Origin: an uncultured Christensenella sp.
GTDB taxonomy: Bacteria; Bacillota; Clostridia; Christensenellales; Pumilibacteraceae
Length of the DNA stretch: 31,215 bases
NCBI GenBank assembly: GCA_910577945.1
Contig: CAJTNI010000005.1
Coordinates: 73,010-104,224, forward strand
Direction of reading: 5' to 3'
Below are positions 15,815 to 24,867 of the stretch, piece by piece. How positions within the stretch are numbered: position 1 is the first letter of the stretch; each line of letters opens with the position of its first letter. The notes beneath the pieces were generated by a model that saw only the letters and a program-made list of their open reading frames with translations, had not been told where the DNA came from and made no database searches. The position numbers and the translations under genes were made by a program.

Positions 15815-16516
15815 ATGGCGTTTATCACTATAAAAAAGAAAACCGTTATCATCGCGCTGGCGATTGTGCTCGCGCTTGTTGCCGTAGCGGCGACCGCCGC
15901 GTCCGTCATAACCTCCACGCGTGCCGACAACGGCATAACAATAGTAATCGACGCGGGGCACGGCGGAGCGGACGGCGGCGTTGTGGGCGTTTCCACGGGC
16001 ACTAAGGAAAGCGATATCAATTTGTCGATTTCCAAGTATCTCATGAAACACCTGCAAAAGAACGGATATAACGTGGTGCTTACGCGCTCGGACGCGGGCG
16101 CGGTCAACGGCGGTATCAAGTACAGCAAGCGCGAGGACATGCGGGCAAGAAAGAACGCCGTGCGCGCCGCCGCGCCCGACTTGGTGGTCAGCGTGCATTG
16201 CAATTCTTATCCCGTGTCGTCGGTCAAGGGCGCGCAGGTGTTTTTTGCGACGAGCGCTCTCGGCGAAAAGTTTGCGTCAACGGTGCAAAGCTACTTTAAC
16301 GAGGTACTCAACGAAAAGCCGCGAAAAGCGGCGGTGGGCGATTATTATATCCTGAATTGCACCGAATATCCGTCGATATTGTGCGAATGCGGGTTTTTGT
16401 CAAGCCCTGCGGAGGAAAACCTGCTGATAACGGCGAGCTATCAGGAGAAGGTGGCGTACACCATATACACGGCGATTAACTCGGTGTTCTACTCGCAGAC
16501 GAACGGCAACGGCTGA
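15815..16516 (+). CDS. N-acetylmuramoyl-L-alanine amidase, CwlD-like
   Basis: This zinc amidase of the Amidase_3 family cuts the bond between N-acetylmuramic acid and the stem peptide. The protein has 233 residues, close to CwlD of Bacillus (about 237). An N-terminal hydrophobic segment (residues 10-32) directs it across the membrane as an anchor or signal. The catalytic domain follows directly: DAGHGG with H49, E65 in TKESDIN, H128 in SVHCNS, and E191 in CECGF. No extra wall-binding domain is present. In spore formers CwlD acts on the spore cortex, so the likeness hints at sporulation, but a general wall amidase is possible. AAGGTGG (15804-15810) is the ribosome site. The DnaA-box-like cluster lies directly upstream. 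Confidence 0.9.
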   Translation: MAFITIKKKTVIIALAIVLALVAVAATAASVITSTRADNGITIVIDAGHGGADGGVVGVSTGTKESDINLSISKYLMKHLQKNGYNVVLTRSDAGAVNGGIKYSKREDMRARKNAVRAAAPDLVVSVHCNSYPVSSVKGAQVFFATSALGEKFASTVQSYFNEVLNEKPRKAAVGDYYILNCTEYPSILCECGFLSSPAEENLLITASYQEKVAYTIYTAINSVFYSQTNGNG

Positions 16517-16567
16517 CGGCGGGCAAATTAAAAATACATTAAAATACCCCGAAAAAGTCGTAAACGC

Positions 16568-16596
16568 TTGCAATGCCGCATTGACTTTGATATAAT
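16568..16596 (+). promoter_or_regulatory. Sigma-A promoter for the lemA-DUF2207-aro operon
   Basis: TTGCAA (16568-16573), a 17-base spacer and a perfect TATAAT (16591-16596). The leader before ATG 16620 is under 20 bases and contains GGAGGA (16608-16613). No later promoter or terminator was seen before the end of aroK at 26015, so this may drive the whole run. Confidence 0.8.
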
Positions 16597-16619
16597 TGTA
16601 AAAAAGCGGAGGAAGCATT

Positions 16620-17237
16620 ATGCAATTTCTTTCAATGTCGAACGGCATGCTTGCGGTCGCGATAGCAGTGCCTGCGGTGGTCGTACTGATACTTATATAC
16701 GCGATTTGGTATATCACAACCAAAAACAGCCTCATATCGCTCAGAAACGATATGGAAGAATCGTATTCGGCAATGGACGTGCATATGAAAAAGCGTTACG
16801 ACCTGATACCCAACCTCGTCGAAACGTGCAAGGGATATGCCAAGTTCGAGTCGGACACGCTCTCGCGCGTTACGGAGGCGCGCAAAGTGGCGATAGCCGC
16901 GGGTTCCGCGGATAAGGCTGCCGCCGAGCGCGAGCTGAACTCGTCGTTGAAAATGCTGTTCAACGTAGTGCAGGAGCGTTACCCCGACCTCAAAGCGAGC
17001 AGTCAGTTCAACAATCTTTCGGCGCAGCTCGAACAGCTCGAACACGAGATTGCGCAAAGCCGAAAGTACTACAATGCCAAGGTAAAGATTCTAAATAACA
17101 AAATAGAAAAATTCCCGTCGAGCTCGGTTGCGCGTAAAATGCGTTTGGAGCGCGTTTCGTATTTCGAGATAGAGGACGCGACGGAGCGCAACGCGCCTCG
17201 CGTCAGTTTCGACGACGCGCCGCGCACCCGTTTGTAA
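16620..17237 (+). CDS. lemA: LemA family protein
   Basis: The protein has 205 residues. ATG 16620 has GGAGGA six bases upstream. A single N-terminal hydrophobic segment (about residues 9-33) is followed by a helical coiled region containing the LemA signature KKRYDLIPNLVETCKGYAKF and the later RYPDLKASSQFNNL. The end of the domain is YYNAKVKILNNKIEKFPSS. The charged C-terminal 30 residues are not part of the usual domain. LemA proteins are membrane-anchored helical proteins of unsettled function that often pair with DUF2207 proteins, as here, where the next gene starts five bases later. The family call is secure; no biochemical role should be assumed. Confidence 0.93.
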   Translation: MQFLSMSNGMLAVAIAVPAVVVLILIYAIWYITTKNSLISLRNDMEESYSAMDVHMKKRYDLIPNLVETCKGYAKFESDTLSRVTEARKVAIAAGSADKAAAERELNSSLKMLFNVVQERYPDLKASSQFNNLSAQLEQLEHEIAQSRKYYNAKVKILNNKIEKFPSSSVARKMRLERVSYFEIEDATERNAPRVSFDDAPRTRL

Positions 17238-17242
17238 TATTT

Positions 17243-19216
17243 ATGGCGTCTAAGAAGAAAAATTCCGCCGCAGTCTTTGTTTTGTTTGCTGCGGCGGTAA
17301 TATTTTTTATAGCGATAGCCGTATTTACGTTTTTCGTTCCCGACGGCGATACGTACGGACACGGCATTTCCGATTACGGCATGCAGTTTAACCGAATGAG
17401 TGTAAACGTTGAGTGGAACGACGACAGGTCGTGCAAGCTTACGCAAAATCTCGAAGTCAAGTTTTTCGAGAACAGCCACGGTATATACATAGACATTCCC
17501 GTCAACTCGGGCGAAAAGGTGCGCAACCTCAAAATCGAAACTTCGCCGTATGTGCCGTATTCGCTCGAACACGAAAGCGGTAACAGGCTTGTGCGCGCGA
17601 TTGTGGGCAATCCCGACAGATATTTCGGCCCGCATGCGAGTCAGGGCGATACTTTGCGGTGTGTCGTAACTTACGATTATATTACGCCCAAGCATAAAAG
17701 CGGCGACGATATTCTAGCGCTAATGGCGATAGGCAAGGGTTGGACCAGCCCTGTTGTATCCGCGGACGTAACCGTAACTTTTCCCGCCGCACCCGATACC
17801 GCTGCGGCCGATATGAATTACGGAATTTATATCGGCGGCGAGGCTGCGGACTCGGGCGACAGAATAACGTGGAGCAACGACGGAAAAACAGTAAGAATCG
17901 AAGTGGGGCAAACGCCCGCATTGCACGGCGAGTATGCGTTGCTGCCGTTTACGGGCGTAGAGATTGCATACAAAATGCCCGACGGCACGCTTAAAAGCAG
18001 GTTCGATACCGAGGCGATAGCAACCGTCGCGGTCGGTGCGGTGTTGCTTGTCGCGGTAGTATTGCTTGTGGTGTTTTTGGGCAAGGATAAGCCGCTGACG
18101 CCGATTGTGGATTTCTATCCGCCGAGGGTGGACGACAGGAACGGAAACAAGCGGCACATGCTGCCTGTACAAATGGGCAAAATAATCGACGGCACATGCT
18201 CGGCGTCGGACGTTACGTCGCTCGTATTCTATTGGGCGAGCGAGGGATATTTGGCTATCGACGAGCGTGCCGACGGCGCGTACCTGCGCAAGCTTAAAGA
18301 TGTGTGCGAGGTAGAGCTGTACGAAAGAAAACTGTTCAATAGGATTTTTTCATACGGCAGCGAAAACGCCGACGGCGAGGTCGAAGTGTCCATTGATAAG
18401 CTGTCGGGCAAAATCGGAAAAACCGTTACTGAAACGGCTAATGCGGTAAGCGCACAGTACAAAGGCAAGCTGTTTAAGCGCGGTTATACGCTGCTGGCTG
18501 TCGGCATAAGCGTTGTGTGCGCGCTGTTCGGTATAATTACCGCAGTTGTTGCAACGCTCAGGGTGGGCAGCGGATTCTTCAATTTATTCGGCGGCGCCGT
18601 GATTATACCCGTGGGAATAACGGCGATTTGCGGCAGCATTATTTGCAGATATTACTTTAAGCTAAACGAAAAAAAGCGGCGAGTGCTTATCGGGCTGTAT
18701 TTTGCAATGGCAGTGTTGTTGGCGGTAGGCGTATCGTTTGTCGTTCCTGCGGACGTAATGGGGATATTCGAGCGAGTGGTATTTGCGCTAACTCTCGGCG
18801 CGGCGTCGGCGCTCGCGCCGTTCCTCACGGTGCGCACCGAGTTTTACGACGAACAGCTCAATAATATACTCGGTTTTCGCAATTTTCTGCGCGACGCCGA
18901 AAAGGAACGGCTGGAACTGCTGCTTGCGGACGACCCGCAGTATTATTACAACATTTTGCCGTACGCGAATGTTTTGGGCGTATCCGATATTTGGGAGGAG
19001 AAGTTCAAGGACCTCGCGCTCGAACCGCCTACGTATTATCGCGGCACGGGCATGACGGTGTTCAATTATATGGTAATTCACAATCTTACGCGTTCGATAG
19101 GCACATCGCTTACGTATGTGCCGAGCTCAAACAGCGGCAGCTTTTCGAGCGGCGGTCATAGCGGCGGCGGATTTTCGGGCGGAAGCTTCGGCGGTGGCGG
19201 CGGCGGACGCTGGTAG
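17243..19216 (+). CDS. DUF2207 membrane protein with Gly-rich C-terminus
   Basis: The protein has 657 residues. A signal or anchor segment (about 8-30) leads into an outward beta-rich DUF2207 domain (about 45-240; the segment VEWNDDRSCKLTQNLEV is typical). A membrane segment follows near 261-281, then a cytoplasmic part with a winged-helix-like look (VTSLVFYWASEGYLAIDE). Four more membrane segments lie between about 410 and 535. A cytoplasmic domain comes next, then a Ser/Gly-rich end finishing GGGGGGRW. This layout is the usual one for LemA-linked DUF2207 proteins, thought to act in the envelope, with no proven activity. No ribosome site precedes ATG 17243; the five-base gap after lemA suggests coupled translation. 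The start is supported by the signal segment that follows it. Confidence 0.88.
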   Translation: MASKKKNSAAVFVLFAAAVIFFIAIAVFTFFVPDGDTYGHGISDYGMQFNRMSVNVEWNDDRSCKLTQNLEVKFFENSHGIYIDIPVNSGEKVRNLKIETSPYVPYSLEHESGNRLVRAIVGNPDRYFGPHASQGDTLRCVVTYDYITPKHKSGDDILALMAIGKGWTSPVVSADVTVTFPAAPDTAAADMNYGIYIGGEAADSGDRITWSNDGKTVRIEVGQTPALHGEYALLPFTGVEIAYKMPDGTLKSRFDTEAIATVAVGAVLLVAVVLLVVFLGKDKPLTPIVDFYPPRVDDRNGNKRHMLPVQMGKIIDGTCSASDVTSLVFYWASEGYLAIDERADGAYLRKLKDVCEVELYERKLFNRIFSYGSENADGEVEVSIDKLSGKIGKTVTETANAVSAQYKGKLFKRGYTLLAVGISVVCALFGIITAVVATLRVGSGFFNLFGGAVIIPVGITAICGSIICRYYFKLNEKKRRVLIGLYFAMAVLLAVGVSFVVPADVMGIFERVVFALTLGAASALAPFLTVRTEFYDEQLNNILGFRNFLRDAEKERLELLLADDPQYYYNILPYANVLGVSDIWEEKFKDLALEPPTYYRGTGMTVFNYMVIHNLTRSIGTSLTYVPSSNSGSFSSGGHSGGGFSGGSFGGGGGGRW

Positions 19217-19252
19217 CGCTCGACGCGCGACTGCCAACTCTACGGAATTTAT

Positions 19253-20263
19253 ATGGCGCATAAGCAAACGATAGGCATAATAGGCTTGGGCATGATTGGC
19301 GGTTCGCTCGCGCTCGCGCTTAAAGACCGATACGCCGTAGTCGGATACGATATCGACGACGGCGTGCGCGAGTATGCGCGCGCTAACGTTTGCGGCGTTG
19401 CGGACAGCGTCGCTGACATGCGCGACTGCCTTGTCGTATTTGTGTGCGTGCCTGTCGCAGCGATGCGCGAAACGCTCGTTTCGGTGCGCGCCGCGCTCGG
19501 CGAGGGCGTAATAATAACCGACGTCGCGTCGGTCAAAACGCCGTTTGTCGGCGTTTGCACGCGGTACGTCGGCGGTCACCCCATGGCGGGGCGTGAACGC
19601 GGCGGTATCGAACAGGCGAAAGCGCACTTGTTCGAGAACGCATACTATTGCATTACCGACAGCGGCGAGGACGCGGATATCGTGCGCGCCGTTGTGGAAA
19701 AAACGGGCGCGATACCCATATTCATGACGGCAAGCGAGCACGACCGCGCAGTGTCGGCGTTTTCGCACGTGCCGCACGCCGTTGCGTACGCGTCGGTTAC
19801 TGCCGCGCTCGGCGAGAGCGTGCAGCCGATAGCGGGCTCGGGCTTTATGGATTCGACGCGTATCGCGCAAAGCGACGAGCGGTTTTGGACGGAGGTGTTC
19901 AAGCTAAACCGCGATAACGTGCGGCGCGGAATTAAGGCGGTTACGGCGGAGCTTGACAAAATCGACGGCATGCTCGAAGGCGGCGACAACGCGGCGCTTA
20001 TCGAATATTTGGCGGCGGCGCGGCAAAAGCGTATTGCGCTCAATCGCGTGGATTTGGGCGGCGAGGAGCTGTACGTCGATTTGGTAGACAGGATAGGCGA
20101 GTTCGAGCGCGTTACGGGCGCGCTTGCGCACGCGGGAATAAACGTGACCAACATAGCGCTCGTGCCCGCGCGGACGGGCGCGAACGGCGCGCTGCGCTTG
20201 GAGTTCGGCAGCGTTGCGGACAAGCTGCGCGCTATGCGCGTACTCGGGTTAAAGGAAGAATAG
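19253..20263 (+). CDS. tyrA: Prephenate dehydrogenase with ACT domain
   Basis: TyrA oxidatively decarboxylates prephenate to 4-hydroxyphenylpyruvate with NAD(P), committing it to tyrosine. The protein has 336 residues. The dinucleotide loop is GLGMIGG (11-17). The GGHPMAGRE motif and the catalytic His in FSHVPHAVAYAS follow. The C-terminal 70 residues or so (RIGEFERVTGALAHAGINVT onwards) form an ACT domain, which in this family usually gives tyrosine feedback control. There is no chorismate mutase fusion. The start has only a weak CGGA upstream. It follows the DUF2207 gene by 36 bases without a terminator and precedes aroC by 11, so it opens the aromatic block. Confidence 0.93.
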   Translation: MAHKQTIGIIGLGMIGGSLALALKDRYAVVGYDIDDGVREYARANVCGVADSVADMRDCLVVFVCVPVAAMRETLVSVRAALGEGVIITDVASVKTPFVGVCTRYVGGHPMAGRERGGIEQAKAHLFENAYYCITDSGEDADIVRAVVEKTGAIPIFMTASEHDRAVSAFSHVPHAVAYASVTAALGESVQPIAGSGFMDSTRIAQSDERFWTEVFKLNRDNVRRGIKAVTAELDKIDGMLEGGDNAALIEYLAAARQKRIALNRVDLGGEELYVDLVDRIGEFERVTGALAHAGINVTNIALVPARTGANGALRLEFGSVADKLRAMRVLGLKEE

Positions 20264-20274
20264 ACGGAGGAATT

Positions 20275-21432
20275 ATGGCGCGAATACGATACGCGACGGC
20301 GGGCGAGTCGCACGGCAAAATGCTTGTCGGCATTATAGAAAACGTGCCCGCGGGGCTGGAAATAGACGGCGATTTCGTGGACGGCGAGCTTGCGCGGCGC
20401 ATGCTCGGTTTGGGACGCGGCGCGCGTATGCAGATTGAGAGCGACAGCGCGGAGTTCGTAACGGGCGTGCGCGCACACAAGAGCTTGGGCTCGCCCATAA
20501 CCGCGCTCGTGTATAACCGCGATTACAAGAATTGGGAGCGCACGATTGGCGCGAACGCGACCGAAAAGGACAGGCGTGTGACTGCGGTGCGTCCCGGTCA
20601 TGCCGATTTGTCGGGCGTTATCAAATACGATTTCGACGACGCGAGGAACGTTTTGGAGCGCGCGTCCGCACGCGAGACCGCCGCAAAGGTGGCTGTCGGC
20701 GCGGTCGCCAAGCTGTATTTAAAGGCGCTCGGAATAACGGTGCAAAGCCACACGGCGGCGATAGGCATTGCCGTCGCGCCGCCCGTTGCGCCCGCCGATT
20801 ACGCAGATATCAACGCGCGCGCCGACAAAGACCCCGTGCGCTGCTTGGACGGCGAGAGCAGCAAAAAAATGATTGACGAAATTCGCTACGCCGCGCTTTC
20901 GGGCGACACGCTCGGCGGTGTGAGCGAAATAGTGGTGTGCGGCTGTAAATCTGGCATAGGCAGCTATGTGAACGCGCACGGCAAGCTCGACGGACTAATC
21001 ATGCGCGAGGTGGGCGCGGTGCAGTCGGTCAAGGCGGTGGAAATCGGTTGCGGCGTAGCCAATGCCGCGCTGTACGGTTCGGCGGTGCACGACGCGATTT
21101 ACAACGCCGAAAACGGCGGATATATGCGCAAAACAAACCGCGCGGGCGGTATCGAAGGCGGCATGAGCAACGGCGAGCCGATTGTTGTGCGCGCGTATTT
21201 CAAGCCCATTCCCACGCTTAAAAACGGGCTCGACACCGTCGATATAGCAACGGGCAAGCCGACCGTCGCCGCGTCGGAGCGCAGCGACGTGTGCGCCGTG
21301 CCCGCGGCGGGCGTAGTGTGCGAAGCGGCTGTCGCGCTCGCGCTCGTCCGCGCGCTGTCCGATATGCTGGGCGGCGATACTATGGACGAGACGATTGCGC
21401 GGTACGCCGCAAAAAGGAGCGTGCGGCAATGA
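20275..21432 (+). CDS. aroC: Chorismate synthase
   Basis: AroC turns 5-enolpyruvylshikimate-3-phosphate into chorismate using reduced flavin. The protein has 385 residues, within the family range. H13 in ATAGESHG and H109 in RPGHAD are the two active-site histidines. The RGAR and SLGSPI segments and the region KTNRAGGIEGGMSNGEP are diagnostic. GGAGG lies just before ATG 20275. The stop overlaps the aroB start in ATGA, so the two are translationally coupled. There is no flavin reductase domain, so it depends on an external reductant. Confidence 0.97.
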   Translation: MARIRYATAGESHGKMLVGIIENVPAGLEIDGDFVDGELARRMLGLGRGARMQIESDSAEFVTGVRAHKSLGSPITALVYNRDYKNWERTIGANATEKDRRVTAVRPGHADLSGVIKYDFDDARNVLERASARETAAKVAVGAVAKLYLKALGITVQSHTAAIGIAVAPPVAPADYADINARADKDPVRCLDGESSKKMIDEIRYAALSGDTLGGVSEIVVCGCKSGIGSYVNAHGKLDGLIMREVGAVQSVKAVEIGCGVANAALYGSAVHDAIYNAENGGYMRKTNRAGGIEGGMSNGEPIVVRAYFKPIPTLKNGLDTVDIATGKPTVAASERSDVCAVPAAGVVCEAAVALALVRALSDMLGGDTMDETIARYAAKRSVRQ

Positions 21433-22439
21433 GCAATATCCATTGCGGCAAGGATTTGACCTCGGGCGTAATCGACGCGCTCGGGTTTTGCGCGTTTACC
21501 GTTACGGACGACAACGTAGCGCGGCTTTATCCCGAGCTCACGAAAAACGCGTACGTGATACCCGCGGGCGAGGCAAGCAAAACGCCCGAGACCTTGTTTG
21601 CCGTGCTCGCGGAAATGTCGAACAGACGGATTAAACGCGGCGACAGAATAGCCGCCGTCGGCGGCGGCGTAGTCGGCGACCTGACGGGGCTTGCCGCGGC
21701 GCTGTACATGCGCGGCGTGGAGTGGACTAGCATTCCGACGTCGCTGCTCGCCATGGTCGATTCGGGAATAGGCGGCAAGACCGCCGTCGATTTTAACGGC
21801 ATAAAGAACCTCGTCGGCGCGTTCCACATGCCGCGGGATATCGTCATATCCTGCGAGTTTTTGAAAACCCTGCCCGAGCGCGAATGGCTGTGCGGCACGG
21901 GCGAGCTGATAAAGACGTGTTTGCTTTCGAAGGACGCGTACGCGCTTTTGACGGACAAGCTCGACGGCTTTATCGCGCGCGACGACGATAGCGTGTTCGC
22001 GCTCGTCGACGAATGCGTCAAAATAAAAAACGCGGTTGTGGAATCCGACCCCGAAGAAAAGAATTTGCGCAAGATACTCAACGTAGGGCACACCGTCGGG
22101 CATGCCTTGGAGAGTGCGGACAGATACAAGCTCAGCCACGGCGAGTATGTGCTGAAAGGCATGCTCACCGAGCTCGCTATGTGCAGGGATTTGACGGACG
22201 AAGCGTTTTACGACGAGATAACGCGGCTTTTGGTAGGGTTTACCGCGCCGCCGCGTACGACGGGCAAATCTGTATGCGAAAAGGCGTTGTCGGATAAGAA
22301 GAACACGGGCGATACGATAACCATAATGCTGCCGCGCGCGGCGGGCGATATATTGGACGTCAAGATAGAGCGCGCCGACTTTATGCGGCGTTACGACGAC
22401 GCGTTGAAGGAGTTGAAGCGGGTATGGACGAGCTTGTGA
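21429..22439 (+). CDS. aroB: 3-dehydroquinate synthase
   Basis: AroB cyclises DAHP to 3-dehydroquinate using NAD and a metal ion. ATG 21429 is chosen for the AAGGAG site upstream and the ATGA overlap with aroC; the frame is open further upstream, but that part lies inside aroC. The protein has 336 residues. GGGVVGDLTG is the nucleotide loop. DSGIGGKTAVDF and the metal-binding NVGHTVGHALE are conserved. The segment usually read as G-x-A-E-V-I-K is GTGELIK here, a mild change that keeps the Glu ligand. The last 16 bases overlap aroA. Confidence 0.95.
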   Translation: MSNIHCGKDLTSGVIDALGFCAFTVTDDNVARLYPELTKNAYVIPAGEASKTPETLFAVLAEMSNRRIKRGDRIAAVGGGVVGDLTGLAAALYMRGVEWTSIPTSLLAMVDSGIGGKTAVDFNGIKNLVGAFHMPRDIVISCEFLKTLPEREWLCGTGELIKTCLLSKDAYALLTDKLDGFIARDDDSVFALVDECVKIKNAVVESDPEEKNLRKILNVGHTVGHALESADRYKLSHGEYVLKGMLTELAMCRDLTDEAFYDEITRLLVGFTAPPRTTGKSVCEKALSDKKNTGDTITIMLPRAAGDILDVKIERADFMRRYDDALKELKRVWTSL

Positions 22440-23674
22440 TAAAAAAGCTCGACGGGTACGACAAGACCGTCGAGTGCATGCCCGATAAAAGCATGTCCAT
22501 TCGCGCCGTGCTGTTTAACGCGTACGCGACGGGCAAGGCGACCGTGCGCAACCTGTTGCTCAGCGACGACGTTTTATCCGCCGTTGAATGTGCGCGGCGG
22601 TTGGGCGCGAGCGTGGAGCTCGACGGCAACACGGCGCACATTACGGGCGCGCCTTTCGGGAGCTGCGCGCTCGACTGCGGAAATTCGGGCACGACGGCGC
22701 GGCTGCTGATTGGGCTTTTGTCGGGGCTTAACGGCGTGTTCACGCTCGACGGCGACGAATCGCTCAGGTCCAGACCTATGCGCCGCGTCACCGACCCGCT
22801 CAAAAAAATGGGCGCGGAGATATACGATACCGACGGCAGACTGCCCGTAAAGCTTGTGGGCGCGCCGCTGAGCGGCTTGGACTACGACAGTCCCGTCGCG
22901 TCGGCGCAGGTGAAAAGCGCGTTGCTGCTCGCGGGGCTAAACGCCGCCGCGCCCGTAACCGTGCGCGAGCCGTGGCTGTCGCGCGACCATACCGAAAACA
23001 TGCTCAAAGCAATGAACGCCAAGGTGGAGACAAACGGCGTCGTCGCGCAAATCGCGCCGTCGCTGTTGTACGCGCGCGATTTTATCGTGCCCGGCGACGT
23101 ATCGTCAGCGGCTTTTCCCATATGCCTCGCGCTGTGCGCGGGCGGGCGTTGCACGGTTAAAAACGTGGGAGTCAACAAGACGCGCACGGGCATACTCGAT
23201 TTGCTAATCGGTTGCGGCGCGCGCATACGTACGGAAAACGTAAGAGACGGCATAGAGCCGTGCGCAGATATCGTAGTAGAGCCGAGCACGCTTGCGCCGT
23301 TCGAAATAAGCGGTGCGATTGTGCCGCGGCTTGTGGATGAAATTCCCGTGCTGTGCGCGCTTGCTTGCTTTATCGACGGAACGAGCGTCGTTAAGGACGC
23401 GCGCGAGCTGCGCGTCAAAGAGACCGACCGAATTGCGTCCACCGTCGCCGCGCTTTCGGCGCTGGGCGCGGATATAACGGCGACCGACGACGGCATGATT
23501 ATACGCGGCGGCAAGCCGCTTAAATTCGGAACAGTCGATTCCGAGCTCGACCACCGTATCGCCATGACCGCCGCCGTTGCGGGTGCGGCGGGCGACGGCG
23601 TGCGCATATTGCGCCCCGACTGCGCGTCGGTCAGCTATCCCGATTTTTACGGCGAGGTGATAGGCGTTGATTAA
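22424..23674 (+). CDS. aroA: EPSP synthase (3-phosphoshikimate 1-carboxyvinyltransferase)
   Basis: AroA adds an enolpyruvyl group from PEP to shikimate-3-phosphate. The protein has 416 residues, about 10 below the usual length. The N-terminal PDKSMSIRA is a variant of PGDKSISHRA that keeps the Lys and Ser. DCGNSGTTARL (84-94) is the PEP-site loop. SAQVKSALLLAGL and ELRVKETDRI mark the second domain. The two-domain inside-out barrel appears complete. Its AAGGAG ribosome site lies within aroB, and its last eight bases overlap aroE, so expression is linked within the cluster. Confidence 0.96.
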   Translation: MDELVIKKLDGYDKTVECMPDKSMSIRAVLFNAYATGKATVRNLLLSDDVLSAVECARRLGASVELDGNTAHITGAPFGSCALDCGNSGTTARLLIGLLSGLNGVFTLDGDESLRSRPMRRVTDPLKKMGAEIYDTDGRLPVKLVGAPLSGLDYDSPVASAQVKSALLLAGLNAAAPVTVREPWLSRDHTENMLKAMNAKVETNGVVAQIAPSLLYARDFIVPGDVSSAAFPICLALCAGGRCTVKNVGVNKTRTGILDLLIGCGARIRTENVRDGIEPCADIVVEPSTLAPFEISGAIVPRLVDEIPVLCALACFIDGTSVVKDARELRVKETDRIASTVAALSALGADITATDDGMIIRGGKPLKFGTVDSELDHRIAMTAAVAGAAGDGVRILRPDCASVSYPDFYGEVIGVD

Positions 23675-24446
23675 GTGCGCTTTAATCGGCTGCGATATAG
23701 GCTATACGCGTTCGCCCGAGGTGCACCGCGCAATCGCGGCGGCGCTCGGCGAGGAAATAGTTTTCGACGTAATAGACGTGGCGAACGACGGGCTCGGCGC
23801 GGCGGTCGGGCGACTGCTCGACGAGTACGACGGGTTTTTCGTTACCAAGCCGTATAAGAACGACGTAAAAAAATACCTGTCGAGCGTCGATACTCGCTGC
23901 GGCGTCAATTTGGTTCGGTGCGCCGACAGGTCGGGGCACAACACCGACGGCGTCGGCTTTATCCGCGCGCTCGACCGCGCGTTCGACGATTGGCGCGACC
24001 GCGTGAACGGCGCGCTCGTGCTCGGCGCGGGCGGGGCGGCGTATTCCGTCGCGGAATCGCTGCTTGCGGCGGGCAAGCGCGTGTACGTGCTCAACCGCAC
24101 TATGCTCAACGCCGCAAAGCTGACGCTTGTGCTCGGCGCGGAGCTGTACGTAAATCAGCCTGCCGAGCTTGTAGTAAACTGTACGAGTCTCGGACTGCAC
24201 GGCGAGGACGTGCTGACGGGCTTGTGCGTGCCGCCGCAGTTCGATTACGCGTTCGACTTGATATATTCGCCGCCCGAAACGCCGTTTTTAAAGCGTTGCG
24301 CCGCGGCGGGCGCGCGCATAGCGAACGGGCGCGATATGTTGGCGTATCAAGCGATAGAGGGCGATTTGCTGCTGTTGAACAGGCAGGCGGACGTAAACGG
24401 CGTTTTTGAAAAGGTCGATTGTATTCTCGAACGTAACGGAGGGTGA
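23667..24446 (+). CDS. aroE: Shikimate dehydrogenase
   Basis: AroE reduces 3-dehydroshikimate to shikimate with NADPH. The chosen start is TTG 23667. GAGGTGAT, an excellent match to the 16S tail, lies five bases upstream inside the end of aroA, and the ALIGCDIGYTRSPEVH strand and substrate loop follow at once. The protein has 259 residues, slightly short for the family (about 270-280). K64 in FVTKPYK and D94 in NTDGVGF are the catalytic pair. VLGAGGAAYSV is the cofactor loop, and AYQAIEGDLLLL is the conserved last helix. The NRT basic motif for NADPH appears as LNRTM. aroQ starts one base after the stop. Confidence 0.94.
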   Translation: MIKCALIGCDIGYTRSPEVHRAIAAALGEEIVFDVIDVANDGLGAAVGRLLDEYDGFFVTKPYKNDVKKYLSSVDTRCGVNLVRCADRSGHNTDGVGFIRALDRAFDDWRDRVNGALVLGAGGAAYSVAESLLAAGKRVYVLNRTMLNAAKLTLVLGAELYVNQPAELVVNCTSLGLHGEDVLTGLCVPPQFDYAFDLIYSPPETPFLKRCAAAGARIANGRDMLAYQAIEGDLLLLNRQADVNGVFEKVDCILERNGG

Positions 24447-24447
24447 T

Positions 24448-24867
24448 ATGAAAATTTTGGTGCTTAACGGCGCGAACATCAACATGACGGGCAAGCGCGA
24501 GGCGGTGTACGGCAGCGAGTCGCTCGACGATATAAACGCGCGGTTGAAGGAATTCGCCGAGGCGCGCGGCGCGCAAATCGAGTTTTTTCAATCCAATTCG
24601 GAGGGCGCAATCATCGACCGCTTGCAGCAGGGCGGGTTTGACGGGCTGGTGATAAACGCGGGCGCGTACACGCATTATTCGTACGCGATTGCCGACGCGC
24701 TGTACTCCGTGTCCGCCAAAAAAATCGAGGTGCACATGTCCAATATTTTGGCGCGCGAGGAGTTCAGACAAAAGAGCGTAATCAGCAAAAACTGCGACGG
24801 CTGCATTACGGGTCTCGGCTCGGACGTATACTTTTTGGCGGTTGAATACCTCGTATGGAAAAAGTGA
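24448..24867 (+). CDS. aroQ: Type II 3-dehydroquinate dehydratase
   Basis: AroQ dehydrates 3-dehydroquinate to 3-dehydroshikimate; the type II fold is a flavodoxin-like dodecamer. ATG 24448 is chosen for the GGAGGGTGAT site directly upstream and the MKILVLNGAN start; an in-frame ATG at 24406 lies inside aroE. The protein has 139 residues, as expected. R17 and Y21 match the catalytic Arg/Tyr of the flexible loop, QSNSEG and the His of EVHMSN complete the site, and AGAYTHYS binds substrate. Two usually conserved prolines are Ala here (NGAN for NGPN, INAGA for INPGA). The last 13 bases overlap the aroK fusion gene. Confidence 0.95.
   Translation: MKILVLNGANINMTGKREAVYGSESLDDINARLKEFAEARGAQIEFFQSNSEGAIIDRLQQGGFDGLVINAGAYTHYSYAIADALYSVSAKKIEVHMSNILAREEFRQKSVISKNCDGCITGLGSDVYFLAVEYLVWKK

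Noticed and set aside
21099..22139. A 346-residue minus-strand frame across aroC and aroB
   Set aside because: Both plus-strand genes are complete and conserved; the antisense frame has no family resemblance.
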